Shown here piece by piece: positions 16,407-27,183 of a DNA stretch of 64,000 nt. How positions within the stretch are numbered: position 1 is the stretch's first letter; every line of letters begins with the position of its first letter. This stretch comes from Propionibacteriaceae bacterium P6A17 (lineage in GTDB: Bacteria; Actinomycetota; Actinomycetes; Propionibacteriales; Propionibacteriaceae). Below the pieces are notes generated by a model. The model was not told the origin of the DNA. It worked only from the letters and a program-made list of their open reading frames with translations, and did not search any database. A program made the position numbers and the translations under genes. The stretch spans positions 186,001 to 250,000 of the forward strand of contig JHVD01000001.1 of the NCBI GenBank assembly GCA_000619965.1, written 5' to 3'.

Positions 16407-17453
16407 ATGGCAGCAGCCCCAGACCGCGCGAAGGCGCTGGCGACCGCACTCGAGCAGATCGAGAAGGCTCACGGGAAGGGGTCGGTGATGCGCCTCGGCG
16501 CAGACACCCGGCTTCCCATCGACGTCATCCCCACGGGCTCGGTCGCGCTCGACGTGGCCCTCGGCATCGGCGGCCTGCCGCGGGGGCGCATCGTCGAGAT
16601 CTACGGCCCGGAGTCCAGCGGCAAGACGACGGTGGCCCTGCACGCCATCGCCAACGCCCAGCGCGAAGGCGGCATCTGCGCCTTCATCGACGCCGAGCAC
16701 GCGCTTGATCCGGACTACGCACAGAAGCTCGGCGTCAACACCGACGAGCTGCTCGTCTCGCAGCCCGACAACGGCGAGCAGGCCCTCGAGATCGCCGACA
16801 CGCTCGTGCGTTCCGGCGCGCTGGCTCTCATCGTCGTCGACTCCGTCGCTGCCCTGACCCCACGCGCGGAAATCGAGGGGGAGATGGGGGACTCGCACGT
16901 GGGCCTCCAGGCCCGCCTCATGAGCCAGGCCCTGCGCAAGATGACCGGCGCGCTCAAGAGTGCCAACACCACCGCCATCTTCATCAACCAGCTGCGCGAG
17001 AAGATCGGCGTCATGTTCGGCAACCCGGAGACGACGACGGGCGGGCGCGCGCTCAAGTTCTACTCCTCGGTACGCCTCGACGTCCGACGCATCGAGACGC
17101 TCAAGGACGGCACCGAGATGGTGGGCAACCGCACGCGAGTGAAGGTCGTCAAGAACAAGGTGGCGCCGCCGTTCAAGCAGGCCGAGTTCGACATCATGTA
17201 CGGCGAGGGCATCTCCCGGGAGGGGTCGCTGCTCGACATGGGCGTGGACGCGGGCATCATCCGCAAGGCGGGCGCGTGGTTCACCTACGAGTCCGACCAG
17301 CTCGGCCAGGGCAAGGAGAACGCCCGCAACTTCCTGCGCAACAACCCCGACGTCGCCGACGAGATCGAGCGGCGCATCAGGTTGCACCTCGGAGTCGACA
17401 AGGAGCAGGTGCCCGAGGGCATCGACCCGGAGACCGGTGAAGTCGACTTCTGA
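16407..17453 (+). CDS. recA: Recombinase RecA
   Basis: A 348-residue RecA. It forms filaments on single-stranded DNA, drives strand exchange and triggers LexA self-cleavage. It carries Walker [10 protein letters not shown], Walker [11 protein letters not shown], the L1/L2 DNA-binding loops ([12 protein letters not shown] and [20 protein letters not shown]) and the C-terminal domain. No intein is present, unlike several mycobacterial recA genes. AAAAGGA at 16394-16400 supports ATG 16407. The last 17 bp overlap the GTG-initiated recX. A LexA box lies upstream. Confidence 0.98.
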   Translation: MAAAPDRAKALATALEQIEKAHGKGSVMRLGADTRLPIDVIPTGSVALDVALGIGGLPRGRIVEIYGPESSGKTTVALHAIANAQREGGICAFIDAEHALDPDYAQKLGVNTDELLVSQPDNGEQALEIADTLVRSGALALIVVDSVAALTPRAEIEGEMGDSHVGLQARLMSQALRKMTGALKSANTTAIFINQLREKIGVMFGNPETTTGGRALKFYSSVRLDVRRIETLKDGTEMVGNRTRVKVVKNKVAPPFKQAEFDIMYGEGISREGSLLDMGVDAGIIRKAGAWFTYESDQLGQGKENARNFLRNNPDVADEIERRIRLHLGVDKEQVPEGIDPETGEVDF

Positions 17454-17985
17454 GCCTGCGCCCGAGCGCACACCCGCGCAGGAGCGGGCCGAGCAACTGG
17501 AGTTCGCGCGAAAGATCGCGCTGAAGCTGCTGGAGGCTCGGCCCCGCTCCGCGCAGGAGCTGCGTACCCGGCTGGCGGCCAAGGGAGTCCCCTCGGCAGT
17601 CATCGAGGAGCTCATCGGGCGTTTCGAGGAGGTGGGGCTCATCGACGACCTGCGATTCGCCGAGACGCTGACGCTCGAGCGCAACCAGTACGCGGGGCGT
17701 GGGCGGGTGCGCATCCGGCAGGAGCTCAGACGTCGTGGTGTCGACGACGAGACGGTGTCGCGTGCGCTCGAGGCCGTCGACGCCGACGCCGAGCTCGACG
17801 CGGCCAGGGCCGTGGCGAAGGGCCGACTGCGCAGCCTTCGGGGGCTCGATCCCGCCGTGGCGCGTCGACGACTCGCCGCGGTGCTGGCGCGGCGTGGCTT
17901 CCCGTCGTCGGTGGTGATGCAGGTCACGCGTGAGGCACTGATAGGTTTGGACGACGACGAGGAGCTCTGGTCGCAGGACTGCTGA
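17437..17985 (+). CDS. recX: Recombination regulatory protein RecX
   Basis: A 182-residue all-helical protein of three-helix repeats that binds RecA filaments and inhibits them. The family segments are [33 protein letters not shown] and the G-R[12 protein letters not shown] block ([16 protein letters not shown]). GTG 17437 lies inside recA (17-bp overlap), so translation is probably coupled and RecX kept in proportion to RecA. Length and position are normal for actinobacteria. Confidence 0.93.
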   Translation: MKSTSEPAPERTPAQERAEQLEFARKIALKLLEARPRSAQELRTRLAAKGVPSAVIEELIGRFEEVGLIDDLRFAETLTLERNQYAGRGRVRIRQELRRRGVDDETVSRALEAVDADAELDAARAVAKGRLRSLRGLDPAVARRRLAAVLARRGFPSSVVMQVTREALIGLDDDEELWSQDC

Positions 17986-17995
17986 GGAGGCACAC

Positions 17996-19513
17996 GTGCT
18001 GTCGAATGTCGTGTTGTGGTTGGCGTTGCTGCTGGCCGTCGCCGGCCTCGCCGCGGCCGTCGTCGTTGCAATCGTCGTGCTGCGTGGGGGAGGATCGCGC
18101 GCCGGTCGCGAGGCCCAGGCCCGACTCGATGCGGAGGCGGAATCCCTGCGGGTGCGCGCCGAGCGGCTCGACGAGGACCGCGCAGCCCTCGAGCGCGAGC
18201 GCGCCCACTGGAGCGAACGACACGACGCGGATCGTGCGGCGCTGGAGCGCGACCGCGACAGTTGGAGTGCCCGACGGGAGGCGGAGCGCGAGGCGTTGGA
18301 TACCGACCGCAGGCGCTGGCGGGAAGAACGCGACGCCGAGCACCTGGCGCTCGACGAGCTCCGGCAACAGGCGCAGGCGAGGATGGCGGCCATCGCCGGG
18401 ATGTCCCCCGACGAGGCGCGGGCCGAGGTGCGCGACGGGATCCTCCACGAGGCTCGCCTCGCGGCCGCTCGAGAGGCGAGGGGCATCGTCGACGCCGCGA
18501 AGCGGGAGGCGCGACAACGGGCGGCCGGGCTGATCGTCGAGGCCATCGAACACGTCGCGGCAGAGCAGACGGCGGAGACGGTCGTCGTCATGATGACGCT
18601 GCCCAACGACGACATGAAGGGCCGCATCATCGGGCGCGAGGGCCGCAACATCCGCGCCTTCGAGCAGTTGACGGGCGCCAACATCCTGATCGACGAGTCC
18701 CAGACGTTGCTGCTGAGCTGCTTCGACCCGGTCCGTCGCGAGATCGCCCGACTCATGCTCGAAGCGCTCGTCGCCGACGGCAACATCCATCCGGCCCGCA
18801 TCGAGCACGAGCACGTGCGGGCCCAACGCCGCATCGACGAGGTCATGGCGCAGGCAGCCGACGATGCACTCGCCGAGGTGGGCATCGTCGATCTCGCCCC
18901 GGAGCTCAAGCCGCTGCTGGGCAGGCTCGCATTCCGCTCCAGCTACGGCCAGAACGTGCTGCGCCATCTCGTCGAGAGCGCCCAGCTCGCCGGCACCATC
19001 GCCGCGGAGCTGGGGCTGGACGTCGTGCGCTGCCGCCGCGCCGCGTTCCTGCACGACATCGGCAAGGCGCTCACCCCGGACCATCAGGGTTCGCACGCGC
19101 TGTTGGGCGCGGAGCTGCTGCGCCGCCACGGCGAGGACCCGGACATCGTGCACGCCGTCGAGGCCCACCACGACGAGGTCGAGCCCGCCACCGTCGAAGC
19201 CGTGCTCGTCCAGGCGGCGGACGCCATCTCCGGGTCGAGGCCCGGTGCGCGCAAGGAATCGCTCGAGGCCTACGTCGAACGCATGGAACAGCTCGAGCGC
19301 ATCGCCACCGCCAAGCCTGGAGTCGCGCGCGCCTTCGCGATGCAGGCCGGCCACGAGGTGCGGGTGATGGTGCAGCCCACGGAGGTCGGCGACGACGAGG
19401 CCCAGCTCATGGCGCGCGAGATCGCTTCGGAGATCGAGTCCTCCCTCACCTACCCGGGCCAGATCCGGGTGACCGTCATCCGCGAGTCGAGGGCGACGGC
19501 CACCGCTCACTGA
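17996..19513 (+). CDS. rny: Ribonuclease Y
   Basis: A 505-residue membrane-bound endoribonuclease that initiates mRNA decay. The layout is one N-terminal membrane helix (about 4-28), a long charged coiled coil rich in Glu/Arg/Ala (about 35-170), a KH RNA-binding domain with GRIIGREGRNIRAFE (about 211-225), and the HD phosphohydrolase domain with the metal-binding HDIGK and AHHDE motifs. GAGGAGG at 17984-17990 fixes GTG 17996. RNase Y is typical of Firmicutes and patchy in actinobacteria, which rely mainly on RNase E/J. The Asp/Arg-rich coiled coil is compatible with the GC-rich host, so recent transfer is not evident. Confidence 0.92.
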   Translation: MLSNVVLWLALLLAVAGLAAAVVVAIVVLRGGGSRAGREAQARLDAEAESLRVRAERLDEDRAALERERAHWSERHDADRAALERDRDSWSARREAEREALDTDRRRWREERDAEHLALDELRQQAQARMAAIAGMSPDEARAEVRDGILHEARLAAAREARGIVDAAKREARQRAAGLIVEAIEHVAAEQTAETVVVMMTLPNDDMKGRIIGREGRNIRAFEQLTGANILIDESQTLLLSCFDPVRREIARLMLEALVADGNIHPARIEHEHVRAQRRIDEVMAQAADDALAEVGIVDLAPELKPLLGRLAFRSSYGQNVLRHLVESAQLAGTIAAELGLDVVRCRRAAFLHDIGKALTPDHQGSHALLGAELLRRHGEDPDIVHAVEAHHDEVEPATVEAVLVQAADAISGSRPGARKESLEAYVERMEQLERIATAKPGVARAFAMQAGHEVRVMVQPTEVGDDEAQLMAREIASEIESSLTYPGQIRVTVIRESRATATAH

Positions 19514-19537
19514 GCCCCGCGCCGGTGGATCCGCGCG

Positions 19538-20419
19538 TCAGGCGTGCACCCGAACGCCCCAGCGGCCACCGCACGATTCGCCGGGCTTCAGCACCATCAC
19601 CTCGGCATGGGTGGGGCCCTCGTTGAAGGCGTCGGGGCCGCAGGTCATCGGCTCCACCGCCAGCGCCCGACGGTTGGGATGCGTGTAGAGCTGCAGCCAC
19701 GGGTGGTGTTCGTCGCCCCACACGGTGACCGTCCTGTCGTCGGCACGCAGGCGCACCTCCCACTGCGTCGGCGCGGCAGTGAACGCGGTGTCGAGCGTCA
19801 CGTCGCCGAGCGGATGCGGCTGCCGGAAGTCGTGTGAGCCGCTCACCTCGGCCACCTCGAGGGGAAGCAGGCGATCGTCGACCAGGAGCTCGCGGGCAAA
19901 TGGCGACGACAGGCTCACCTCCTCGAGGGAGTCGAAGACGAAGTACGGGTGACTGCCATAGCCGAAGGGCAACGACGTCGTCCCGCGGTTCCTCGCCTCC
20001 CACTCCACGGTGAGGGACTCGTCAGCCACGCTCACCGTCTGCGCGATGTGCAACACGCCGGCCCAGCCGGGCTGGGGGTAGATGGTGGTGGCCAGACTGA
20101 CGCGGTCCGACGCGCGGTCGACGAGCCGCCATTCCAGCGCGTGGGCGAGGCCGTGCAGCGCGGTGCCGAGTGCGTGTTCATTGATGGGCAGGCGGTGGGC
20201 CTCGCCGTCGAAGGTGTACACGCCGTCGCGGATCCGGTTCGGCCACGGGGCCAGCGTCGTGCCCACCCACTGGACGGGCAGCTCGTCGTCGCCGTACGTC
20301 CAGAGGAACTCCCGGCCCTCCACTCGGAGGCTCCGCAGGGTCGCGCCTACTTCGGCGACGACCGCCGACGTGTCGTTGCAGCGGATGGAGTACTGGGTGC
20401 CCGTCGGGAGGATCGTCAT
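19538..20419 (-). CDS. Aldose 1-epimerase family protein
   Basis: A 293-residue beta-sandwich enzyme of the galactose mutarotase superfamily, which interconverts alpha and beta anomers of hexoses or acts on related sugar derivatives. Family signatures are APWPNRIRDGVYTFDG, the catalytic-His segments NEHALGTALHGL and GYGSHPYF, and LAVEPMTCGPDAFNEG near the C-terminus, which holds the base Glu region. ATG 20419 is chosen; an in-frame GTG six bases earlier is possible. It lies 32 bp downstream of the sialidase-like gene on the same strand and is probably in one operon with it, which links it to sugar released from sialylated glycans. Confidence 0.87.
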   Translation of the reverse strand: MTILPTGTQYSIRCNDTSAVVAEVGATLRSLRVEGREFLWTYGDDELPVQWVGTTLAPWPNRIRDGVYTFDGEAHRLPINEHALGTALHGLAHALEWRLVDRASDRVSLATTIYPQPGWAGVLHIAQTVSVADESLTVEWEARNRGTTSLPFGYGSHPYFVFDSLEEVSLSSPFARELLVDDRLLPLEVAEVSGSHDFRQPHPLGDVTLDTAFTAAPTQWEVRLRADDRTVTVWGDEHHPWLQLYTHPNRRALAVEPMTCGPDAFNEGPTHAEVMVLKPGESCGGRWGVRVHA

Positions 20420-20451
20420 GCCCACAGCCTACCCATGCCGCACCTGGAGCC

Positions 20452-21978
20452 TCAGCGCACCATCAGTCTCGTGACGGCCACCTCCGGGGTGGCGCGGGCC
20501 TTGGGCGGCCGGGGCGACCTGTTGCTCTCGGTGACGACGCGGACCCCGTGGACCGACAGTGGTGCAGGCAGCGGGAGCCAGTCGACGTCGCCGAATCGCC
20601 AGCCGTGGGGGAGGCGCCCGAGGCGGTGCCACAGGCCGTCGCCGTCGGCCACGCCCACCCAAGCGCGCTGATCCTCGCCGGGGCGCAACGCGACGCCCAC
20701 CTCCCGCACCTCCAGTGGGCGCTCGAACACGACGGTGTAGTGGCCGCAGGCGCCCGGGGCAGCGGCGCCGAGCACGGCGTCGTCGAGCCCGAGCCCGGGG
20801 CGCAGGGGGCCGAGGGTGTCGTCGGGCGAGTCCGTCACGGCGCGGCCGCGCATGTTGGTGCGGACGAGGGCACGGCCGGCGTCGACGAGCGCGAGCAGGT
20901 CCACGGCGCCTTCCTGCTGGCGGGCGTCGCTCGGCGCGGCGCGCAGCTCGTCCGCCTTCAGCCGCTTCCCGACGAGTGCCCTGCGCGTGTAGTCGGTGAC
21001 GAACATGAGGACGTCGCCATCGGGCAGCGCCACGAGTGAGGGATTGGCCTGATCGAAGTTGATCGCGTCCCACACGGGCGCCGGCGCGGTGGCCGGCCAC
21101 GGGCCGGCGGGGTCGTCGACGAGCGCGGCGCAGGTGACCCGACGCACCCCGAAGCGCCCGGACAGGTCGCCGAAGGCCACCAACACCCGGCCGTCGTCGA
21201 GCTCCACCATGTCCGCCGACGACTGCGCGATCGGCAGGTGCTCTGGCGCCGACCAGCTCGCGCCCGAGTCCTCCGATCGCAGCAGCAGCGAGCCGAGGCG
21301 CTCGTCGGCCAGACGGACCCACGCCAGCAGCAGCCCCGAGCGCAGGGCCAGCAGCACCACCTCGGTGGTCTGCGCGCCCGCGCAGTCGAGCACCACGACC
21401 TGCTCCGGCGGGAACGTCAGCCCGTCGTCGGTGGAGCGCATCACCATCGCCAGGTTGCGGCCGTACACCGGCAGGAGGACGCTGCCGTCGGCGGCGATGG
21501 TCGCTGCCCCGTGGGAGGTGAGGTGGTCGGCGCCGGGGGCCGCAAGGAGCGTCGGCACGTCCCAGGTGCGGCCGTCGTCGTCGCTGCGCAGCACGAACAC
21601 CCCGGTGCGGACCGGCCCCCGCGAGCGGTCGTCACGTCGGGTGAAGCCCGTGAGCAGGACCCGCCCGGTGGGGGTGACCGCCAGCTTCGGGTCGCGGTCG
21701 TCGCCGCGGGAATCCCTCGCCGTGTGGGGGCCTGTCCAGGTGCGCCCCTCGTCGGTGGAGCGGAACACCTCGATGCGTCCCCTGTGGTCGACGTGTTCCA
21801 CGCCGCTGCGGGCTGCGACGAGCAGAGTCCCGCCGGGCAGCCGCACGGCACCCGGGAAGTGGTAGCGGCGCTTCCATCGTCCGCGAGCCACGAGCAGGTC
21901 CCACGTCAACGGGTCGGGTGCGCGGCGAATCGTGCCGGCGGCAGTTCGGGCCGCCTCGGGCGCACGTTGTCCCAGCAT
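20452..21978 (-). CDS. Sialidase-like BNR-repeat protein, no signal peptide
   Basis: A 508-residue protein with four clear Asp-box (S-x-D-x-G-x-x-W/F) turns: [30 protein letters not shown] and [10 protein letters not shown]. These are the hallmark of six-bladed sialidase propellers (GH33-like). The last 150 residues form a separate beta-rich domain. The start is set by GGAGG seven bases before ATG 21978. No signal peptide or membrane segment is present, so it should be cytoplasmic and act on imported sialosides or another glycan. The catalytic Arg triad cannot be assigned with confidence, so exo-sialidase activity is provisional. Confidence 0.75.
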   Translation of the reverse strand: MLGQRAPEAARTAAGTIRRAPDPLTWDLLVARGRWKRRYHFPGAVRLPGGTLLVAARSGVEHVDHRGRIEVFRSTDEGRTWTGPHTARDSRGDDRDPKLAVTPTGRVLLTGFTRRDDRSRGPVRTGVFVLRSDDDGRTWDVPTLLAAPGADHLTSHGAATIAADGSVLLPVYGRNLAMVMRSTDDGLTFPPEQVVVLDCAGAQTTEVVLLALRSGLLLAWVRLADERLGSLLLRSEDSGASWSAPEHLPIAQSSADMVELDDGRVLVAFGDLSGRFGVRRVTCAALVDDPAGPWPATAPAPVWDAINFDQANPSLVALPDGDVLMFVTDYTRRALVGKRLKADELRAAPSDARQQEGAVDLLALVDAGRALVRTNMRGRAVTDSPDDTLGPLRPGLGLDDAVLGAAAPGACGHYTVVFERPLEVREVGVALRPGEDQRAWVGVADGDGLWHRLGRLPHGWRFGDVDWLPLPAPLSVHGVRVVTESNRSPRPPKARATPEVAVTRLMVR

Positions 21979-22084
21979 GGATCCACCTCCCACGAGGCAT
22001 CGCGGTACCGACCCCAGCCTACGCGGCATCGCCTCGTCGTGGCGTTTCCGCCAAGGCGCTCCGGACGGTTACCCTTGTCCGGTT

Positions 22085-23542
22085 ATGACCGAGCGCAGCT
22101 ACCACGTGATCACCTACGGGTGCCAGATGAACGTCCACGACTCCGAGCGCATCAGCGGACTCCTCGAGGAGTCGGGGCTGGTGCGCGCGAGTGGCGAGGG
22201 GCCGTCGGCAGGGGCGGACGTCGTCGTGTTCAACACCTGCGCAGTGCGTGAGAACGCAGACAACCGCCTCTACGGCAACCTCGGCCATATGGCCCGGATC
22301 AAGGAGCAGCATCCGGGCATGCAGATCGCCGTGGGCGGCTGCATGGCGCAGAAGGACCGCGACCTCATCGTGCGCAAGGCGCCGTGGGTCGACGTCGTGT
22401 TCGGGACACACAACGTGGGGTCGCTGCCGACGCTGTTGGAGCGCGCCCGGGCCGAACGCGAGGCGCAGGTGGAGATCAAGGAGGCCCTCGAGACCTTCCC
22501 GTCCAACCTGCCGACGCGCCGCGACAGCGCCTACGCGGGGTGGGTGTCCATCTCGGTGGGCTGCAACAACACGTGCACGTTCTGCATCGTCCCGCAACTG
22601 CGCGGCAAGGAGACCGACCGTCGCCCGGGGGACATCCTGGCCGAGATCCGGATGCTCGTCGACGAGGGGGTCCAGGAGATCACCCTGCTGGGTCAGAACG
22701 TCAACGCCTACGGGGTCGAGTTCGGTGACCGCCGCGCCTTCGCCAAGCTGCTGCGCGCGTGCGGGGAGATCGACGGGCTCGAGCGCGTGCGGTTCACGTC
22801 CCCGCACCCGAAGGACTTCACCGACGACGTGATCGCGGCGATGGCGGAGACGCCCAACGTGATGCCGAGCCTCCACATGCCGCTGCAATCCGGCTCTGAC
22901 AAGGTGCTGAAGGACATGCGGCGCTCGTACCGTTCGCGACGCTTCCTCGACATCCTCGCGTCCGTGCGCGAGTCCATCCCGCACGCCGCCATCACCACCG
23001 ACATCATCGTCGGCTTCCCGGGCGAGACCGACGAGGACTTCGAGGACACCCTGCGCGTGGTGGAGCAGGCGCGATTCTCCGCCGCGTTCACGTTCCAGTA
23101 CTCGATCCGCCCGGGCACCCCGGCCGGCTCGATGCCGAACCAGGTGCCGAAGGCCGTGGTCCAGGAACGCTACGAGCGGCTCGTGAAGCTCGTCGACGAG
23201 ATCGCCTGGGCCGAGAACCGGGCGCTCGTCGGGCAGGACGTCGAGGTGCTCTTCGCCGAGGGCGAGGGACGCAAGGATGCCGCCACGCATCGGATGAGCG
23301 GCCGCGCCCGCGACAACAGGCTCGTGCACGTCACCGTCCCCGAGTTTCCGGCGCAACGGCCGCGGCCCGGCGACATCGGGCAGGTGCGGGTCACGTACGC
23401 CGCCCCGCACCACCTCAACTCCGACGAGCCGATCAGGGGACTGCGCCGCACGCGCGGCGGCGACGCCTGGGAGGCCCTTCACGCCGCCCCGACGGGGCAG
23501 GTCGGCGTCGGTCTGGGCATGCCCACCATGCGCCGCGACTGA
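22085..23542 (+). CDS. miaB: tRNA-2-methylthio-N6-dimethylallyladenosine37 synthase
   Basis: A 485-residue radical SAM methylthiotransferase that adds the methylthio group to i6A37 in tRNAs reading UNN codons. The N-terminal UPF0004 domain starts [16 protein letters not shown], the radical SAM cluster is CNNTCTFC (Cys160, Cys164, Cys167), and a TRAM domain (about 385-450) ends the core, followed by a short tail. The substrate comes from MiaA, encoded 400 bp downstream. ATG 22085 has no Shine-Dalgarno and lies ten bases after TACCCT, consistent with a very short leader. Confidence 0.95.
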   Translation: MTERSYHVITYGCQMNVHDSERISGLLEESGLVRASGEGPSAGADVVVFNTCAVRENADNRLYGNLGHMARIKEQHPGMQIAVGGCMAQKDRDLIVRKAPWVDVVFGTHNVGSLPTLLERARAEREAQVEIKEALETFPSNLPTRRDSAYAGWVSISVGCNNTCTFCIVPQLRGKETDRRPGDILAEIRMLVDEGVQEITLLGQNVNAYGVEFGDRRAFAKLLRACGEIDGLERVRFTSPHPKDFTDDVIAAMAETPNVMPSLHMPLQSGSDKVLKDMRRSYRSRRFLDILASVRESIPHAAITTDIIVGFPGETDEDFEDTLRVVEQARFSAAFTFQYSIRPGTPAGSMPNQVPKAVVQERYERLVKLVDEIAWAENRALVGQDVEVLFAEGEGRKDAATHRMSGRARDNRLVHVTVPEFPAQRPRPGDIGQVRVTYAAPHHLNSDEPIRGLRRTRGGDAWEALHAAPTGQVGVGLGMPTMRRD

Positions 23543-23552
23543 GCAGGAGATC

Positions 23553-23592
23553 GCAGGCGGGGGCCGGTCCGTGCGGACCGGCCCCCGCCTGC
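23553..23592. terminator. Bidirectional terminator hairpin
   Basis: A perfect 18-bp stem, GCAGGCGGGGGCCGGTCC (23553-23570) with its complement (23575-23592) around GTGC, lies between convergent miaB and the antitoxin-like gene. Confidence 0.87.
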
Positions 23593-23612
23593 TTGGGCGC
23601 TGATGGCTGGGT

Positions 23613-23801
23613 TCAGGCTTGATCGCCGCCCGCGAGCCGATCGATCTGATCGTTCGCGAGCTCCTGCCCCTTGTCGACCTGCTCGGCGAACTTGCCGCCG
23701 GTCTTCTCGTCGATGAAGTCGCCGGCCTTCTCGACGCCCTCCTTCAACTGATTCGGGTCGACGTCGCCCAGCTTGTCCTTCATTGCATCGAAGATGCCCA
23801 T
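23613..23801 (-). CDS. Rv0909/MT0933-like small antitoxin-family protein
   Basis: A 62-residue, strongly charged helical protein (MGIFDAMKDKLGDVDPNQLK ... KAGDFIDEKTGGKFAEQVDK) of the MT0933 antitoxin family, whose mycobacterial member Rv0909 pairs with a toxin. AAAGGAAC seven bases before ATG 23801 fixes the start. No partner toxin gene is adjacent: the neighbours are miaB and miaA. The same arrangement between miaB and miaA is common in actinobacteria, so it may work alone, and the antitoxin label should be treated as a family name only. Confidence 0.75.
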   Translation of the reverse strand: MGIFDAMKDKLGDVDPNQLKEGVEKAGDFIDEKTGGKFAEQVDKGQELANDQIDRLAGGDQA

Positions 23802-23946
23802 GGGTCCGTTCCTTTCGATTGCGGTTGCGCACCTCCATGATGCCCGGTACCGGACCGACGGTGTCGGTGGCGCGACGATTCCCCTCGGCCCGATCGGGGG
23901 TGCGGCCCGGCTTCCCCGGATGCAGGAGGTCTGGGACACTGGCGCC

Positions 23947-24864
23947 ATGGAGCCTCCGATCATCGTCCTCGTCGGGCCGACTGCCTCGGGCAAGTCGGCG
24001 CTGGCCGTCGACCTCGCGCTCGAGATCTCGGCTCGCGGCGGCCGGGCGGAGGTCGTCAACGCGGACTCGATGCTCGTCTATCGGGGCATGGACATCGGCA
24101 CTGCGAAGCCGACGATGGCGGAGCGTCGAGGCGTGCCGCACCATCTGATCGACATCATGGACGTCACCGAGACCGCGTCTGTGGCGCAGTTCCAGCGGCT
24201 CGCGCGGTCGGCGATCGCGGACGTCAGGGCGCGCGGAGGCGTGCCGATCGTCGTCGGTGGCTCGGCGCTCTACGTGCGGGCGATCGTCGACGACTTTGAC
24301 TTCCCCGGCTCCGACGACCGGGTTCGTGCACGCTGGGAGGCGGAGCTGGAGCGCATCGGTCCCCACGCGCTGCACGAGGTGCTGCGCGGTGTCGCCCCGG
24401 CGTCGGCGGCGCGCATCGAGCCGGGCAACGGGCGGCGGATCGTACGCGCGCTGGAGGTGCATGAACTCACCGGCGGCCACGAGGCGGCGCTGCCCGGCAT
24501 GAGCCACGCCCTCGAGGGTGTGCACCAGTTCGGCCTCGACCTGCCCCGCGACGTGCTGGATGCCCGCATCGGCGCCCGCGTCGACGCGATGTTCGACGCG
24601 GGGCTCGTCGACGAGGTGCGGGGCCTGCTGGAGCGTGGACTGCGTCTAGGGCGCACGGCGATCCGCGCGATCGGCTACCGCCAGGTGGTGGCCATGCTGG
24701 ACGGGGAGATCGACGAGGAGGCCGCTCGGGCGGAGATCCAGCGCGCCACGAGGCGTTTCTTCCGCAAGCAGCTCGGCTGGTACCGCCGAGACCCCCGCAT
24801 CGTCTGGCTGGGCCCGGACGTCGACGACAAGGTGGGCACGGTCCTCGCGGCGGTGGCTGGGTAG
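23947..24864 (+). CDS. miaA: tRNA dimethylallyltransferase
   Basis: A 305-residue enzyme that transfers a dimethylallyl group to A37 of UNN-reading tRNAs, making the substrate for MiaB. The P-loop GPTASGKSAL, the DSMLVYRGMDIGTAKPT segment, the HHLID motif and the tRNA-binding ending RRFFRKQLGWYRRDPR are all present. ATG 23947 is preceded by GACACT with exactly six bases between and no Shine-Dalgarno, so the message may be leaderless. It probably leads the miaA-dapF-hflX-dinG run. Confidence 0.95.
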   Translation: MEPPIIVLVGPTASGKSALAVDLALEISARGGRAEVVNADSMLVYRGMDIGTAKPTMAERRGVPHHLIDIMDVTETASVAQFQRLARSAIADVRARGGVPIVVGGSALYVRAIVDDFDFPGSDDRVRARWEAELERIGPHALHEVLRGVAPASAARIEPGNGRRIVRALEVHELTGGHEAALPGMSHALEGVHQFGLDLPRDVLDARIGARVDAMFDAGLVDEVRGLLERGLRLGRTAIRAIGYRQVVAMLDGEIDEEAARAEIQRATRRFFRKQLGWYRRDPRIVWLGPDVDDKVGTVLAAVAG

Positions 24865-24897
24865 ACTGGGTTGACGACCACCAGCAGGGAGCCGACG

Positions 24898-25710
24898 ATG
24901 GGCATCACCTTCCACAAGGGCCATGGCACGCGCAATGACTTCGTCATCATCGAAGATCCCGAGGGCATGCGGGAGCTCACACCGGACGTCGTCCGTGCGC
25001 TGGCGGATCGGCGCTCCGGGATCGGGGGCGACGGTGTCATCCGCGTCGTGCGTGGTGGCGCCTTCGACCAGTGGCACGGTGATCCGGAGCTGTGGTTCAT
25101 GGACTACTGGAACGCCGACGGCAGCGTCGCGGAGATGTGCGGCAACGGGCTGCGCGTCTTCGTGCGCTACCTGTTGCAGCAGCAGCTGGTCGACCAACTC
25201 GAGTTCGACGTCGCCACGCGAGCTGGCGTCAAACACGTCCGGGCGGACGCCCACGCCGTGTCCGTGTGGCTCGGTCCCGCCACCGTCGCCGACGACGTGG
25301 TTCGGGTCCGCTCCGGCGCGCTGGAGGTGGAGGCCCGCCCGGTCAACGTCGGCAATCCGCACGCGGTGGCGTTCGTCGACGCGGCCCAGCTCCGGGAGCT
25401 GGACCTTGGCGTCGCCCCTACGTGGGAGCCTGCCGAACGATTCCCGGAGGACGTCAACGTCGAGTTCGTCGTCGTGGAGGGGCCGGGTGAGTTGCGCCTG
25501 CGGGTCCACGAGCGCGGCGTGGGGGAGACGGAGAGCTGCGGCACCGGCGTCGTCGCCGCCGCGGCGGCCTATCGACGGGCCTCCGGGTTCGAGGGGCCCG
25601 TGCGGGTCGAGGTGCCCGGGGGTTCGCTGGGCGTCGACTTCACCGATGCGGGCGCAGTGCTCACGGGCCCGGCGGTCATCGTCGCGCACGGACACTTCAC
25701 TCAGCCCTGA
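24898..25710 (+). CDS. dapF: Diaminopimelate epimerase
   Basis: A 270-residue PLP-independent epimerase that converts LL- to meso-diaminopimelate for lysine and peptidoglycan. Both active-site cysteines are present: Cys81 in AEMCGNGLRVF and Cys214 in TESCGTGVVAA. The substrate-binding NADGS (about 72-76) and NVGNPHAV segments are normal. ATG 24898 follows an AGGGAG about eight bases away; an in-frame TTG at 24871 is less likely because the fold begins at ITFHKGHGTRNDFV. Confidence 0.95.
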   Translation: MGITFHKGHGTRNDFVIIEDPEGMRELTPDVVRALADRRSGIGGDGVIRVVRGGAFDQWHGDPELWFMDYWNADGSVAEMCGNGLRVFVRYLLQQQLVDQLEFDVATRAGVKHVRADAHAVSVWLGPATVADDVVRVRSGALEVEARPVNVGNPHAVAFVDAAQLRELDLGVAPTWEPAERFPEDVNVEFVVVEGPGELRLRVHERGVGETESCGTGVVAAAAAYRRASGFEGPVRVEVPGGSLGVDFTDAGAVLTGPAVIVAHGHFTQP

Positions 25711-25776
25711 GAGTTTTCCACAGGAGTGCGGCCGCCGCTTGGACGGGGACGTCCCGGCTGGAAGAATGGCCCAATC

Positions 25777-27166
<1,390 letters not shown>

Positions 27167-27183
<17 letters not shown>

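Noticed and set aside
16407-17453. Intein in recA
   Set aside because: The frame has the normal 348-residue length and continuous RecA motifs, with no splicing blocks.
23613-23801. A complete toxin-antitoxin pair at the antitoxin-family gene
   Set aside because: No small toxin frame is adjacent on either side; miaB and miaA are the neighbours, so only the family name supports an antitoxin role.
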